64,000 bases of DNA, taken from assembly GCA_965215845.1 (NCBI GenBank), contig CBDCEL010000003.1, forward strand, positions 496,001 through 560,000, read 5' to 3'. The notes beneath the pieces were generated by a model. That model was not told the origin of the DNA, searched no databases, and saw nothing but the letters and a program-made list of their open reading frames with translations. The translations under genes were made by a program, and so were the position numbers. Positions 31,382-40,032 of this stretch are shown here, in pieces (the stretch's first letter is position 1; each line of letters opens with the position of its first letter). This DNA is from Aurantibacter_A sp965215845 (GTDB taxonomy: Bacteria > Bacteroidota > Bacteroidia > Flavobacteriales > Flavobacteriaceae).

Positions 31382-32548
31382 CTAAATTTTTCTCCTTTTT
31401 CGTTCTTTTTTCAATAGCGCCAGTTCACGGGTAGTCTGACCGGCAACCGAAGTGTTCTCCTCCGCCCTTCTTATCAAATAGGGCATAACATCCCTTACGG
31501 GGCCGAACGGTAGGTATTTGGCAACGTTGTATCCTTTGGCCGCGAGGTTGAAAGATATGTGGTCGCTCATGCCGAACAGCTGCCCAAAACCTATTCTTGA
31601 ATCGCTTTTTGAGATTCGTTTTTCCGCCATCAGTTGCATCATTCGGTAACAACTTTCCTCATTATGGGTACCGGCAAAAATCGAGATGGAATCGAGATGG
31701 TTCATCATGTATTCGACCGCTGAGTCGAAGTTTGTATCCGTTTCCTGTTTGTCTTTGCAAATCGGGCTTGGATAACCCTTTTCCAAGGCACGTTCACGTT
31801 CCTTTTCCATATACGCACCGCGCACTACTTTTATTCCTATCTTAAAGTTACCTTCAATGGCCCTTTGGTGCAATTCCTTGAGATAATCGAAACGATCCCA
31901 GCGGTACATTTGCAAAGTATTATAGACTACGGGTTTCTTCCTATTATATTTCCACATCATTTGTTCGACCAATTGATCGGCCGCATCTTGCATCCAACTC
32001 TCCTCGGCATCGACCAAGAGGGAAACATCAAGATCATATGCCTTCTTGCAAGTCTTGTCAAAACGATCGACTACCCTAGACCACTCGGCTTCCTCGTCGG
32101 TGGTCAATCCTATATTTTGCGCAACCTTGTAGAAAAGCGAGAACCTACCGTAGCCTGTGGGCTTGAAAACGGCAAAAGGTATGGCCTCTTTCTCCTTGAC
32201 GAAATCCAGTATTTTTAGGGTCTTGGCCAAGGCATTGTCTAATGGGTCTTCTTCATCTTTGCCCTCAACGGAATAATCCAAAACGGAATAGACCCCTTTT
32301 TCCCACATTTTGTCAACCACGGGCAAACAATCATCTTCACTGACACCACCACAGAAATGATCGAATACCGTGGCCCTTATCAAACCTTCAACGGGCAGAT
32401 GTGCCTTTATGGCGAAATTGGTGACCAATGTTCCCATTTTGACCAAGGGCTCGTTCGCGATCATTTTGAACAAAAAATAAGCCCTTTCAAGCTCAGAATC
32501 CGATTTTAAAGCAAAGGCCGTTGCGGTATCTTCAAAAATCCTGTTCAT
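31382..32548 (-). CDS. Proline dehydrogenase
   Basis: A 388-residue FAD-dependent enzyme oxidising proline to pyrroline-5-carboxylate, the monofunctional Bacteroidota form. The barrel motifs are IPFAVFKPTGYGR, VSLLVDAEESWMQDA, VVYNTLQMYRWDRF, IGIKVVRGAYMEKERERA with the substrate-binding Arg, and FGQLFGMSDHISFNLA near the end. The C-terminal RRAEENTSVAGQTTREL carries the Arg-Arg pair that binds the proline carboxylate. It is divergent from aroB. Confidence 0.92.
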   Translation of the reverse strand: MNRIFEDTATAFALKSDSELERAYFLFKMIANEPLVKMGTLVTNFAIKAHLPVEGLIRATVFDHFCGGVSEDDCLPVVDKMWEKGVYSVLDYSVEGKDEEDPLDNALAKTLKILDFVKEKEAIPFAVFKPTGYGRFSLFYKVAQNIGLTTDEEAEWSRVVDRFDKTCKKAYDLDVSLLVDAEESWMQDAADQLVEQMMWKYNRKKPVVYNTLQMYRWDRFDYLKELHQRAIEGNFKIGIKVVRGAYMEKERERALEKGYPSPICKDKQETDTNFDSAVEYMMNHLDSISIFAGTHNEESCYRMMQLMAEKRISKSDSRIGFGQLFGMSDHISFNLAAKGYNVAKYLPFGPVRDVMPYLIRRAEENTSVAGQTTRELALLKKERKRRKI

Positions 32549-32570
32549 TTTTGGTTATTTCTTAAGTCAT

Positions 32571-32578
32571 CAAATATA
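32571..32578 (-). promoter_or_regulatory. -7 box for proline dehydrogenase
   Basis: TATATTTG on the minus strand is an exact TAnnTTTG match, 22 bp before the ATG at 32548. The nearest TTG upstream is 24 bp away, at the long end of the tolerated range. Confidence 0.5.
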
Positions 32579-32655
32579 TAAACTGAAAAGCTATTCCTTT
32601 GCCAAATATTTACCTTTATTTGTTATGGTTTAGCAACTTTTATTTTTTGAAAAAT

Positions 32656-33720
32656 ATGGAATCAATTCTTAGCGATTCTTACAAGGTACACTTTAACGAA
32701 AAGGCCTTCGCGGCATTAAACAGACATGTTTCTTCATGTAATTATTCGAAAGTGTTCGTGTTGGTGGATGAAAATACGGAAGAGTTCTGCCTGCCCGCCT
32801 TGACTCAAAAAATTGAGGGAAAGTTCGATTTCGAGCTACTTCGAATCAAGTCGGGGGAAGATCAGAAAACAATAGAGACCTGTGTGCTGACCTGGAATGA
32901 ACTGACCCATCTTGAAGCCGATCGCAAAAGTATTATGATCAACTTGGGCGGCGGCGTGCTTACCGATCTGGGAGGGTTTGTTGCTTCGACCTTCAAGCGA
33001 GGAATAGATTTCATCAATATTCCCACAACGCTACTGGCAATGGTAGATGCCTCTGTTGGAGGAAAGACCGGTGTGGATCTTGGCGCCTTGAAAAATCAAA
33101 TCGGCGTCATCAACCAACCTGAAATGGTTCTGATCGCACCCGAGTTTTTGAAAACCCTTGATGAAAAACAACTACAAAGTGGTTTTGCCGAAATGTTGAA
33201 GCATGGGCTTATTCGCGATAACGAATATTGGTCGGCGTTGAAGAATGTGAAAGATTTCGAAAGGCTAGATCAATTAATTTACGATTCGGTACTCATCAAG
33301 AATGATGTCGTACTGAAAGATCCGACCGAGCAAAACCTCAGGAAAATACTCAACTTCGGCCACACCTTGGGCCACGCTATAGAATCCCATTTTCTGGAAA
33401 GTAAAAATAAAAAGACGCTTTTGCATGGAGAGGCCATAGCTATCGGCATGATTCTCGAAGCTTATCTATCAAATCAATTGACGGGACTTTCCAATGAAGA
33501 ACTCAATGAGGTTTCAGCGGCTTTTCTTTCAAGGTATGAGAAAGTAGAATTCACCAAAGACGACGTCGATTTGATTATCGACCTTCTGAAATTCGATAAA
33601 AAGAATTCTCACGGTAACATCAATTTTGTGCTTCTTGAAAACATCGGTAAGGCGGTAATCGACATTCATATACCTGTTGAGAAGTTTGGCGATGCTTTTT
33701 CATACTACAAAGAACTCTAA
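32656..33720 (+). CDS. aroB: 3-dehydroquinate synthase
   Basis: Second enzyme of the shikimate pathway. ATG at 32656 (MESILSDSYKVHF) gives 354 aa, the normal length; the frame is open to a TTG at 32599 but that extension is hydrophobic and not conserved in character. Motifs are LGGGVLTDLGGFVASTFKRG, IPTTLLAMVDASVGGKTGVD, SGFAEMLKHGLI, LNFGHTLGHAIES and LLHGEAIAIGM, which hold the zinc and NAD sites. Confidence 0.95.
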   Translation: MESILSDSYKVHFNEKAFAALNRHVSSCNYSKVFVLVDENTEEFCLPALTQKIEGKFDFELLRIKSGEDQKTIETCVLTWNELTHLEADRKSIMINLGGGVLTDLGGFVASTFKRGIDFINIPTTLLAMVDASVGGKTGVDLGALKNQIGVINQPEMVLIAPEFLKTLDEKQLQSGFAEMLKHGLIRDNEYWSALKNVKDFERLDQLIYDSVLIKNDVVLKDPTEQNLRKILNFGHTLGHAIESHFLESKNKKTLLHGEAIAIGMILEAYLSNQLTGLSNEELNEVSAAFLSRYEKVEFTKDDVDLIIDLLKFDKKNSHGNINFVLLENIGKAVIDIHIPVEKFGDAFSYYKEL

Positions 33721-33889
33721 TTTCATATACTAAAAATCGAATTTGACAACTCTTTGTTCGAGCCGTCAAAAAAATAGCATAGCTTAGAAGCAAGTTATGG
33801 GAATGCTGTCATCCCGAGTCTGTCGGCACTACCCGAGCCCAAATTAAAACAATCGAATTCCGCATCTATGCGGTTAAAATTGACCTACT

Positions 33890-34225
33890 ATGCTACGCAA
33901 ACTTGTTGACTACAAAAAGTTAGACCATAACCTTGCCGTTCTATTGATCGATACCTACCCGGATGGCTATGGTGACGATGACATCATCACCTTTAAAAAT
34001 GCGCATGGTGAAGTCGTCGAGGCCGTAGAGATTCAGACGAACGACACCATTTACCTTGTAAAGATCAGTAAGAGCCTCGCACAATTTATCTCTAATTTCG
34101 ATGATACCATTGAAAAGGAGCTAGAGACAGGTTCAGAACGGATTCTTGAAGAAGTCGAATCAAATGAATCCGATTACGACCAAAATGCAGAACAGGAGTC
34201 AGAGGAAGATGCAGATCTCGATTGA
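33890..34225 (+). CDS. Hypothetical acidic protein (111 aa)
   Basis: A 111-residue protein with a folded N-terminal half (LDHNLAVLLIDTYPDGYGDD, VVEAVEIQTNDTIYLVKISK) and a strongly acidic C-terminal tail rich in Glu, Asp and Ser. There is no signal peptide or membrane segment. I do not recognise a named domain. The acidic tail suggests a nucleic-acid mimic or a partner-binding tail, but that is only inference. It converges with the DinB-family gene, 5 bp apart. Confidence 0.7.
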   Translation: MLRKLVDYKKLDHNLAVLLIDTYPDGYGDDDIITFKNAHGEVVEAVEIQTNDTIYLVKISKSLAQFISNFDDTIEKELETGSERILEEVESNESDYDQNAEQESEEDADLD

Positions 34226-34230
34226 CCCCT

Positions 34231-34746
34231 TTACAGGTATCTTTCCCGAATGATATTTCGATGGTGTTTTTGGTGTCCCGAAATGATAAAGCCAATTGCA
34301 GCAACACTCACCTCGGCCCCACTGGCCGTTCCGCGAATCTTAAGCGATTGCCTATCGAAATTTGAAAATAAGGCTATTGTGGATTTTCTGACAGCCTTGT
34401 ATTCTTCAACAATGCTTTCTTTCGACCTGCGGTGCCCAAAAGAATTCGGCACATAAGTATCTTGATCGAACCCGGGCAAGGGTGTCATATCCTTACGGGC
34501 GAATCGCAAGGCACGATATTGAAAGACCCGCTCCGCATCAATGATATGCAAAAGAGCTTCGGCAATGGTCCATTTGCCTTCATCATAGGCATAATGAAAC
34601 TTGTCATCGGGAATGCTTACTATAAATTCGGGAAAGTTCTGAAGTTGCCTTTGGTGGATATCGGTCAAATCGACATCGCCCAAGGTGTCAATATAGGTTT
34701 GAAAGTAGGAGTTGCAATCCTCCGGGCTCAATTCAGACTTTCTCAT
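34231..34746 (-). CDS. DinB family protein
   Basis: A 171-residue DinB/YfiT-like four-helix protein. The metal-binding His residues are visible in KWTIAEALLHIIDAERVFQY (first), and in IGFIISGHQKHHRNIIRERY (last cluster). The family includes bacillithiol transferases and other metal-dependent enzymes; the substrate cannot be told. It lies 52 bp downstream of the Lrp-type regulator on the same strand and may be co-transcribed with it. Confidence 0.85.
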   Translation of the reverse strand: MRKSELSPEDCNSYFQTYIDTLGDVDLTDIHQRQLQNFPEFIVSIPDDKFHYAYDEGKWTIAEALLHIIDAERVFQYRALRFARKDMTPLPGFDQDTYVPNSFGHRRSKESIVEEYKAVRKSTIALFSNFDRQSLKIRGTASGAEVSVAAIGFIISGHQKHHRNIIRERYL

Positions 34747-34798
34747 GGCATTAAAATTTCTATTTGAGCTGCAGAAAAAACCTTTGATGAATAGTGTA

Positions 34799-35281
34799 TT
34801 AGTTCAATTCATTGAAAATGGTATGCATCAGTCGTTTTTTATCATTGATGCTTTCCTCCAACGAAATCATGGTCTCCGTTCTGCTTATTCCCTCAATATC
34901 ATCGATTTTGAAGATGATGTTCTTGGCGTGATTGGTGTCTTTCGCCCTAATTTTGCAAAATATATTGAACTTACCAGTGGTAATATGGGCGACGGTAACA
35001 TTCGGAATTTGCTCCAAACGCTCCAAAACAAACTTGGTCTGATGTGTTTTCTCAAGAAATATACCCACATAGGCGATGAAAGAGTAGCCCAATTTGATAT
35101 AATCTAGCGTCAACGAAGACCCCCTAATGATCCCAGCTTCTTCCATCTTTTTCACGCGCACATGCACAGTCCCTGCCGAAATCAGCAATTTCTTGGCTAT
35201 ATCGGTAAATGGTGTTCTCGTATTGTCGATTAACATATCGAGAATCTGGTGGTCTATTTCATCTAGTTTAACTTTGCCCAT
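34799..35281 (-). CDS. Lrp/AsnC family transcriptional regulator
   Basis: A 160-residue regulator. The N-terminal winged helix-turn-helix is DEIDHQILDMLIDNTRTPFT through LISAGTVHVRVKKMEEAGII. The C-terminal RAM domain, which binds amino acids and drives octamer formation, spans FIAYVGIFLEKTHQTKFVLE to IDDIEGISRTETMISL. Alanine and proline dehydrogenase genes nearby are the kind of target such regulators control, but no shared operator was established. Confidence 0.92.
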   Translation of the reverse strand: MGKVKLDEIDHQILDMLIDNTRTPFTDIAKKLLISAGTVHVRVKKMEEAGIIRGSSLTLDYIKLGYSFIAYVGIFLEKTHQTKFVLERLEQIPNVTVAHITTGKFNIFCKIRAKDTNHAKNIIFKIDDIEGISRTETMISLEESINDKKRLMHTIFNELN

Positions 35282-35298
35282 AACTCAATTATTTTGGG

Positions 35299-35306
35299 CA
35301 AAAGTA
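35299..35306 (-). promoter_or_regulatory. -7 box for the Lrp-type regulator
   Basis: TACTTTTG followed by C on the minus strand matches TAnnTTTG exactly, 17 bp before the ATG. No -33 TTG is obvious in the AT-rich DNA upstream, where TGTAAT and ATGTAAT motifs recur. Confidence 0.5.
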
Positions 35307-35383
35307 AAAAATTATAGAAATAAATGTAATGTTTTGACGATTTTTATGAATATTATGTAATAAATCGGCCGATTTGTATTCGA

Positions 35384-36490
35384 TTATTGAATATCACTAA
35401 TTAACCCATTGATTTTAGAATCATTTCGAAGGCTTGAAAGCTCTTCTTCAACACCGCAATCATAGGTCAAATGGCCGAAACAGGTATTGAGCGATCCTAT
35501 CTTTTCGATTCGCGGTAAAAACCTTATTTCACCCGACTCAAGAACTTCTTCGAATAAAATGCCTACCGCGCTTTCCTCAGCATGTTTGGGGTCGTAATAA
35601 TGGAGATTCTTTACAAGGACGTCAAAAAACAGTTTTCCATTTTCCGGTATTTCGAAGTAGTCCTCCATGCTAAAGTCCTGTAACGAACCATTGCTGATTA
35701 CAAGTACGGCGTTTATTAAGGCTTGAAAGATCAATTCCCGGGTCCTTTCACGATTATAGTCCTCTTGAAAATGTCCTGCCTCGAAGAGTATGGTCGGGCA
35801 ATTCAAACTTTGAAAAGTGTCGCCAACACAATTCGGGTTAAAGGCATCGTCATATCGCCCCACCTGATCCGGAATGACCTGTTGCAACGAACCATTCATT
35901 GCCACTATCAACTGCATGGCCTTCTCCCTAGCGTCCGTAACGCTCCTGGTCTTATCGACAGAGGGCGATAAAAACGATACGGTTGCCGGTCTATCCTTTC
36001 GGCCCACATTGTAAATCGTGCGTTGATCGTGCAAATTAAAGCAGAAATCGGGCTTAAAGGTCTCAAAAACGGTTCTAAGGATTTGGCTTTCAGGTTGGCT
36101 CAAATCCTGGGCATCCCTGTTCAAATCCACCGTATTGGCATTAGCCCTTGTATAGGCCTCGGCCCCATCCGGATTGAGAATGGGAATGATCATTAAGGTG
36201 CACTGCGCCAAAATCCCAGGCTGCCCCAAGAGATAATTGATCAAGTCAAAGACCGCCTTGGTCGTGGTCGACTCGTTTCCGTGCATTTGTGACCACATCA
36301 AAATTCGTTTAGATCCAGAACCCATCACAACACTAATTATCGGCTTTTCCAAAACCGAATTGCCCAAAGTGGTGATTTCAGCAGAACCCTGAAGTTGCTC
36401 CAAAAAATCAGACAAGTCGTCATTGGTAATATACCGGCCTTGAACATCGGCGGCCTTGATATTTTGATATTCAGAACCTTTTAGAATCAT
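35384..36490 (-). CDS. M14 family zinc carboxypeptidase
   Basis: A 368-residue protein with the M14 peptidase zinc site: WSQMHGNESTTT supplies His and Glu, and FCFNLHDQRTIYNVG the second His. DLNRDAQDLSQPES provides the substrate-binding Asn-Arg, and CPTILFEAGHFQEDYNR the catalytic Glu. No signal peptide is visible, so it may be cytoplasmic. ATG at 36490 (MILKGSEYQNIKA) is chosen; the longer TTG reading would overlap its promoter. Substrate is unknown, possibly a peptide or acyl-amino acid. Confidence 0.87.
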   Translation of the reverse strand: MILKGSEYQNIKAADVQGRYITNDDLSDFLEQLQGSAEITTLGNSVLEKPIISVVMGSGSKRILMWSQMHGNESTTTKAVFDLINYLLGQPGILAQCTLMIIPILNPDGAEAYTRANANTVDLNRDAQDLSQPESQILRTVFETFKPDFCFNLHDQRTIYNVGRKDRPATVSFLSPSVDKTRSVTDAREKAMQLIVAMNGSLQQVIPDQVGRYDDAFNPNCVGDTFQSLNCPTILFEAGHFQEDYNRERTRELIFQALINAVLVISNGSLQDFSMEDYFEIPENGKLFFDVLVKNLHYYDPKHAEESAVGILFEEVLESGEIRFLPRIEKIGSLNTCFGHLTYDCGVEEELSSLRNDSKINGLISDIQ

Positions 36491-36508
36491 TGAACCTGTA
36501 TTGACACA

Positions 36509-36516
36509 CAAAAGTA
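36509..36516 (-). promoter_or_regulatory. -7 box for the M14 peptidase
   Basis: TACTTTTG on the minus strand is an exact TAnnTTTG match, 18 bp before the ATG at 36490. A palindrome TTACA-TT-TGTAA lies just upstream at 36530-36541, in the region where the -33 element would be. Confidence 0.45.
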
Positions 36517-36529
36517 TAAGCAATATAAA

Positions 36530-36541
36530 TTACATTTGTAA
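36530..36541. promoter_or_regulatory. Operator-like palindrome upstream of the M14 gene
   Basis: TTACATTTGTAA has perfect 5-bp arms. A related half, TTACAAATGTG, occurs in the opposite sense at 36594-36604. Both lie in the AT-rich 275-bp spacer between the divergent M14 and XRE-regulator genes. They could bind that regulator or the nearby Lrp protein. Confidence 0.35.
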
Positions 36542-36765
36542 CTGAAAATATTTAATTTTGTAATCTAAAGAATCATCGGATAACCTTTTTTGTTTACAAA
36601 TGTGTCAAATAAATCACATGAATTTAAAATAACAACGTATATTATTGTTAATCAGAATTTTATTTATGTTTATTTAAAATTTTAATTGGTTATTTTTTAT
36701 GTCTGAACATGAAATCAAGCGATAAATATGGATTCGGACAAATATATTGATTGATAAAAATTACA

Positions 36766-37137
36766 ATGGTAAACTCAGAGGATTTTATAAAGCGGTTGGA
36801 GACACTTTTGGATTACTATGGATTGACCGCTGCCGGATTTGCCGATAAAATCAGTGTGCAGCGATCCAGCATCTCACACCTATTGAACGGTCGCAATAAG
36901 CCGAGCCTTGATTTTGTGATGAAGGTGGTGCGCACATTTCCCGAAGTCAACCTGTATTGGTTGTTGAACGGCAAGGGAAGTTTTCCGGAAAATACGAAAA
37001 CCCTGACCCCACCCGCTTTGGATAATCAGGTTCAAAGGGATAAAAAGAAGAAGGTAAAGTCCGACATTGGTAAATCCATCGACAGAATTATCATTTTTTA
37101 TTCTGACGGAAGTTTTGATTCCTATGGCAGCCAATAG
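36766..37137 (+). CDS. XRE-family helix-turn-helix regulator
   Basis: A 123-residue protein with a Cro/CI-type HTH near its N-terminus (LLDYYGLTAAGFADKISVQR, then SSISHLLNGRNKPSLDFVMK). The continuation VRTFPEVNLYWLLNGKGSFP is typical of this Flavobacteriaceae group. The C-terminal part is Lys-rich and ends IDRIIIFYSDGSFDSYGSQ. ATG at 36766 is chosen over a TTG at 36751. It is followed 24 bp later by a small lipoprotein gene. Confidence 0.88.
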   Translation: MVNSEDFIKRLETLLDYYGLTAAGFADKISVQRSSISHLLNGRNKPSLDFVMKVVRTFPEVNLYWLLNGKGSFPENTKTLTPPALDNQVQRDKKKKVKSDIGKSIDRIIIFYSDGSFDSYGSQ

Positions 37138-37161
37138 GCGTGAATTTCGTTAATTTGCGGC

Positions 37162-37539
37162 ATGAAATCAAGAGTACTGATTCCCCTATTGCTTTTCACC
37201 ACAATATCTTGCTATCAACCTGAAAGAAACTGTGAAGACTTCAGAAATGGCAGGTTTACTTTCGACTACGTTGTCGATAGCGTTTCCAAAACTGGCATGT
37301 TTACCCGGCAAGGCGATTTGAGTATTGAATATTACGATGGAAAGGTGGATAGCTCGAGCGTTCGTTGGATAAATGATTGCGAATATGTGGTAAAAAAAGT
37401 CAATCCGACCAATATGGCCGAGGAGAAGCCGGTGCACATAAAAATATTGACAACGACCGATAATTCTTATACATTTGAATTCAGCATTGTTGGCAACAAC
37501 AAAACGAAATCAAAGGGAACGGCTGTCAGAACAGACTAA
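37162..37539 (+). CDS. Small lipoprotein of unknown function
   Basis: A 125-residue lipoprotein with signal peptide and lipobox (MKSRVLIPLLLFTTISC). The mature part contains CEDFRNGRFTF, SSVRWINDCEYVVKKVNP and SYTFEFSIVGNNKTK, forming a short beta-sheet. I recall that relatives in Flavobacteriaceae are sometimes labelled DNA topoisomerase IV, a label not supported by any motif here. It starts 24 bp after the XRE regulator; a TTAATTTGC sequence directly before its ATG could be its own promoter box. Confidence 0.75.
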   Translation: MKSRVLIPLLLFTTISCYQPERNCEDFRNGRFTFDYVVDSVSKTGMFTRQGDLSIEYYDGKVDSSSVRWINDCEYVVKKVNPTNMAEEKPVHIKILTTTDNSYTFEFSIVGNNKTKSKGTAVRTD

Positions 37540-37619
37540 ATGGTCGACAAATATTCCACAAAACACTAACAAACCAATCGCTTTATAAGCTTTTTCAACC
37601 TCCTTAAACCAATCAAATT

Positions 37620-38438
37620 ATGTTCGAAATTTTCGCCAGTCCAGATGCTTGGATAGCACTATTGACCTTGACTTTTTTAGAAATCGTACTCGGAATCGAC
37701 AATATCATATTCATCTCGATCGCGGCGGACAAGCTGGAGGAAAAACAGCGAAAGAAAGCGACCAATATCGGCCTTATACTGGCAATGGTCATGCGAATCC
37801 TCCTGCTTTTCGGAATAACCTGGTTAACAGCAATGAAAAAGCCTTTTTGGGTCTTCGACAGTGACTGGATATCAGGTGGAATAAGTGGTCAAGCCTTGAT
37901 ATTATTTGCCGGAGGGCTTTTCTTGTTATTCAAAAGTACGCGTGAAATCCATGAAAAAGTAGAGCATAAGGGCCACGATGAGGTCGAAGTCAAAAAATCA
38001 CGTTCATCTTCTTTGACCAAGGCCATTATACAGATTACCCTGATCAATATCGTATTCTCCTTCGATTCGATTTTGACCGCAATTGGCATGACCAATGGTA
38101 TTTCGCCCAACTCCAACGATGCGCTTATCTTGATGATCATAGCGGTAGTTGTCTCCGTAGTGATCATGATGCTGTTTGCCAACCCTGTTGGGGAGTTTGT
38201 CAACAGGCATCCGTCCATTCAAATACTCGGGCTTTCATTTTTAATCCTTATCGGCTTTATGTTGATCGCCGAGGCTGCCCATATTGGCCATTTGGTCGTC
38301 TTTGATCAAGAAGTGGGTGTAATTCCCAAAGGTTATCTGTACTTCGCCATCGCCTTTTCGCTGTTGGTCGAGTTCTTGGATCTTCGAATGAAGAAAAATA
38401 CAAAATCGGAAATCAGGGAAATCGCCTCTGAGGAGTGA
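37620..38438 (+). CDS. TerC family integral membrane protein
   Basis: A 272-residue protein with seven predicted membrane helices. The family Asp residues lie in TFLEIVLGIDNIIFISIAAD and INIVFSFDSILTAIGMTNG, in two related halves. TerC/Alx-type proteins transport or sense manganese or calcium and have been linked to metalation of exported proteins. The C-terminal tail is short and charged. A weak hairpin just after the stop may end transcription. Confidence 0.9.
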   Translation: MFEIFASPDAWIALLTLTFLEIVLGIDNIIFISIAADKLEEKQRKKATNIGLILAMVMRILLLFGITWLTAMKKPFWVFDSDWISGGISGQALILFAGGLFLLFKSTREIHEKVEHKGHDEVEVKKSRSSSLTKAIIQITLINIVFSFDSILTAIGMTNGISPNSNDALILMIIAVVVSVVIMMLFANPVGEFVNRHPSIQILGLSFLILIGFMLIAEAAHIGHLVVFDQEVGVIPKGYLYFAIAFSLLVEFLDLRMKKNTKSEIREIASEE

Positions 38439-38441
38439 TTT

Positions 38442-38471
38442 GGTTTGACCTATTTTCAAACCGAACTATTT
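38442..38471 (+). terminator. Possible weak terminator after the TerC gene
   Basis: GGTTTG (38442-38447) and CAAACC (38457-38462) form a 6-bp stem with a 9-nt loop, followed by GAACTATTTTT. The T-tract is offset from the stem. Confidence 0.4.
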
Positions 38472-38569
38472 TTAAATGAACCAGCTCCCGATATTGAAAT
38501 TTCTTTAAGATAGTCGGGTTTTGAGGTATCGGCACAAGATTGGTTGCTTCTTGAGCGAATGCCACTTTA

Positions 38570-39526
38570 TTAGTTTGGCCGTTCAAACACCAAATCAGGA
38601 TTCAACTTTTTCTGTTCTTCGAACAGTTTTTGTTGCTGTTTGACGGTCAAGGTACTGCCATCGTGGCTCCACCCTGGCGGGCCGAAGATATACATAAACT
38701 TATCGTAGAGTTTGGGGGATTTTTTTACGTCTGTCCAGATATCCTTGTATTCATGGGTCAATATCTCAATGGGATTGTGGTTTTTCGGTGGATGAATGAC
38801 CCCATATTGAACATCGATATCGTCATCCAGTTCTTTCCAAGTACCAAAAATCTTATCAAAAATGTTTAGGAAACCTCCGTGGTTTTTATCCAGGTACTCC
38901 ACATTTTGGGCATGATGCACCTGATGCATGGTATGCGTATTGAAGATTTTTTCAATAAATCCCATTTTGGGTACATAGACCGAATGCAGTTGAAATTGCC
39001 ATAGGGCCTCGATGCCCAAACAGACCATCACGACTTCTGGCCTAAAGCCTATTGCCGGCAACCACATATAGAAAAAGGGTTTGTATAAAATGGTAAACCA
39101 TCCGTTTCGAACCGCGGTACCCAAATTGAAATTATCAGAGGAGTGGTGAACGATATGGGCCGCCCATAAGACACGTACCTCATGATTCGCCCTGTGGAAC
39201 CAATAGTAGGTGAAATCATCTGCCAATTGGCACAATAAAAACACCCAAATGGAATAACCAAAGGATTCATAGCCCATGATATTGGTCCGAACCCCATTAA
39301 CTTCAGGATTGAAGAGTTCAAAAACGCCCTCAAAAAGCACGATGGCAAAAACCACCTTGAAAAGCGGACCGATAATGGCCGACCCAACACCCATCGCCCC
39401 ACTGGCGAATAAGTCTTTCCATTCATAAAGGTCCTCGTCGCCGTGGGTCTTGCTGTAAGTAAGTTCCAATAAGATGAAGGCGATAAAACAAGGCACTCCA
39501 TATACCAGGGGGTTGGTAAAATCCAT
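38570..39526 (-). CDS. Sterol desaturase / fatty-acid hydroxylase family protein
   Basis: A 318-residue membrane protein with the diiron His clusters of the family: FTYYWFHRANHEVRVLW, AAHIVHHSSDNFNLGT and THTMHQVHHAQNVEYLDKNH. Several hydrophobic helices surround them. Such enzymes hydroxylate or desaturate lipids or carotenoids, or cleave ether lipids; the substrate here is unknown. It is a single gene, 65 bp upstream of mscL on the same strand. Confidence 0.9.
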   Translation of the reverse strand: MDFTNPLVYGVPCFIAFILLELTYSKTHGDEDLYEWKDLFASGAMGVGSAIIGPLFKVVFAIVLFEGVFELFNPEVNGVRTNIMGYESFGYSIWVFLLCQLADDFTYYWFHRANHEVRVLWAAHIVHHSSDNFNLGTAVRNGWFTILYKPFFYMWLPAIGFRPEVVMVCLGIEALWQFQLHSVYVPKMGFIEKIFNTHTMHQVHHAQNVEYLDKNHGGFLNIFDKIFGTWKELDDDIDVQYGVIHPPKNHNPIEILTHEYKDIWTDVKKSPKLYDKFMYIFGPPGWSHDGSTLTVKQQQKLFEEQKKLNPDLVFERPN

Positions 39527-39591
39527 TCAGAAAAAATTTTGCTAAAGATAACACTATTGCGAAACTGACCTAATAGTTCCGCTAAGAAGCC

Positions 39592-40032
39592 TTATTTATT
39601 GTTCTTTTTGAGTAATTCGTTTTGTTCAAGCAATAATTTCTCAATCTTCGAGAGCAGTTCGATGTCTTTTGGAGTCTCTACCTCGGCGTCATCAGGATTT
39701 TCGGCCTTGCTACGAAATCGATTGATTCCCTTCAACACAATAAATATGGTCAACGCCACGATGGCAAAGTCAACAAAAACCTCAAATAATTCACCATAAC
39801 CGATCGCGACCTCCTCCACGGTATCGCTTTTTTCACGTAGAACTATTTTCTTATTTGTCAAGTTGACCCCATCGGTCAAAAGCGACAAAGGGGGCATGAC
39901 AATTTTCTTGACCAGCGTATTGACCACCGCGTTGAATGAAGCACCGATTATGATACCAATGGCCATATCGATCATATTTCCCCTAATGGCAAAATTCTTA
40001 AACTCTTTAATGAAATTTTTAATCATAATCAT
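39592..40032 (-). CDS. mscL: Large-conductance mechanosensitive channel
   Basis: A 146-residue MscL with the conserved first helix EFKNFAIRGNMIDMAIGIII and the following GASFNAVVNTLVKKIVMPPL. The second helix is FVDFAIVALTIFIVLKGIN, and the C-terminal coiled coil IELLSKIEKLLLEQNELL. It opens under membrane tension to release solutes. Two in-frame ATGs (40032 and 40026) can start it; the first directly follows the parC stop codon, so it is translationally coupled to parC. Confidence 0.93.
   Translation of the reverse strand: MIMIKNFIKEFKNFAIRGNMIDMAIGIIIGASFNAVVNTLVKKIVMPPLSLLTDGVNLTNKKIVLREKSDTVEEVAIGYGELFEVFVDFAIVALTIFIVLKGINRFRSKAENPDDAEVETPKDIELLSKIEKLLLEQNELLKKNNK

Noticed and set aside
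33776..33840. GC-rich patch TCATCCCGAG...CCCGAG upstream of the acidic protein gene
   Set aside because: It recalls a dispersed repeat, but only short fragments match and no stem of useful length forms.
37162..37539. Label DNA topoisomerase IV for the small lipoprotein
   Set aside because: The protein has a lipobox and no topoisomerase motif; real parC and parE are at 40033-44695.
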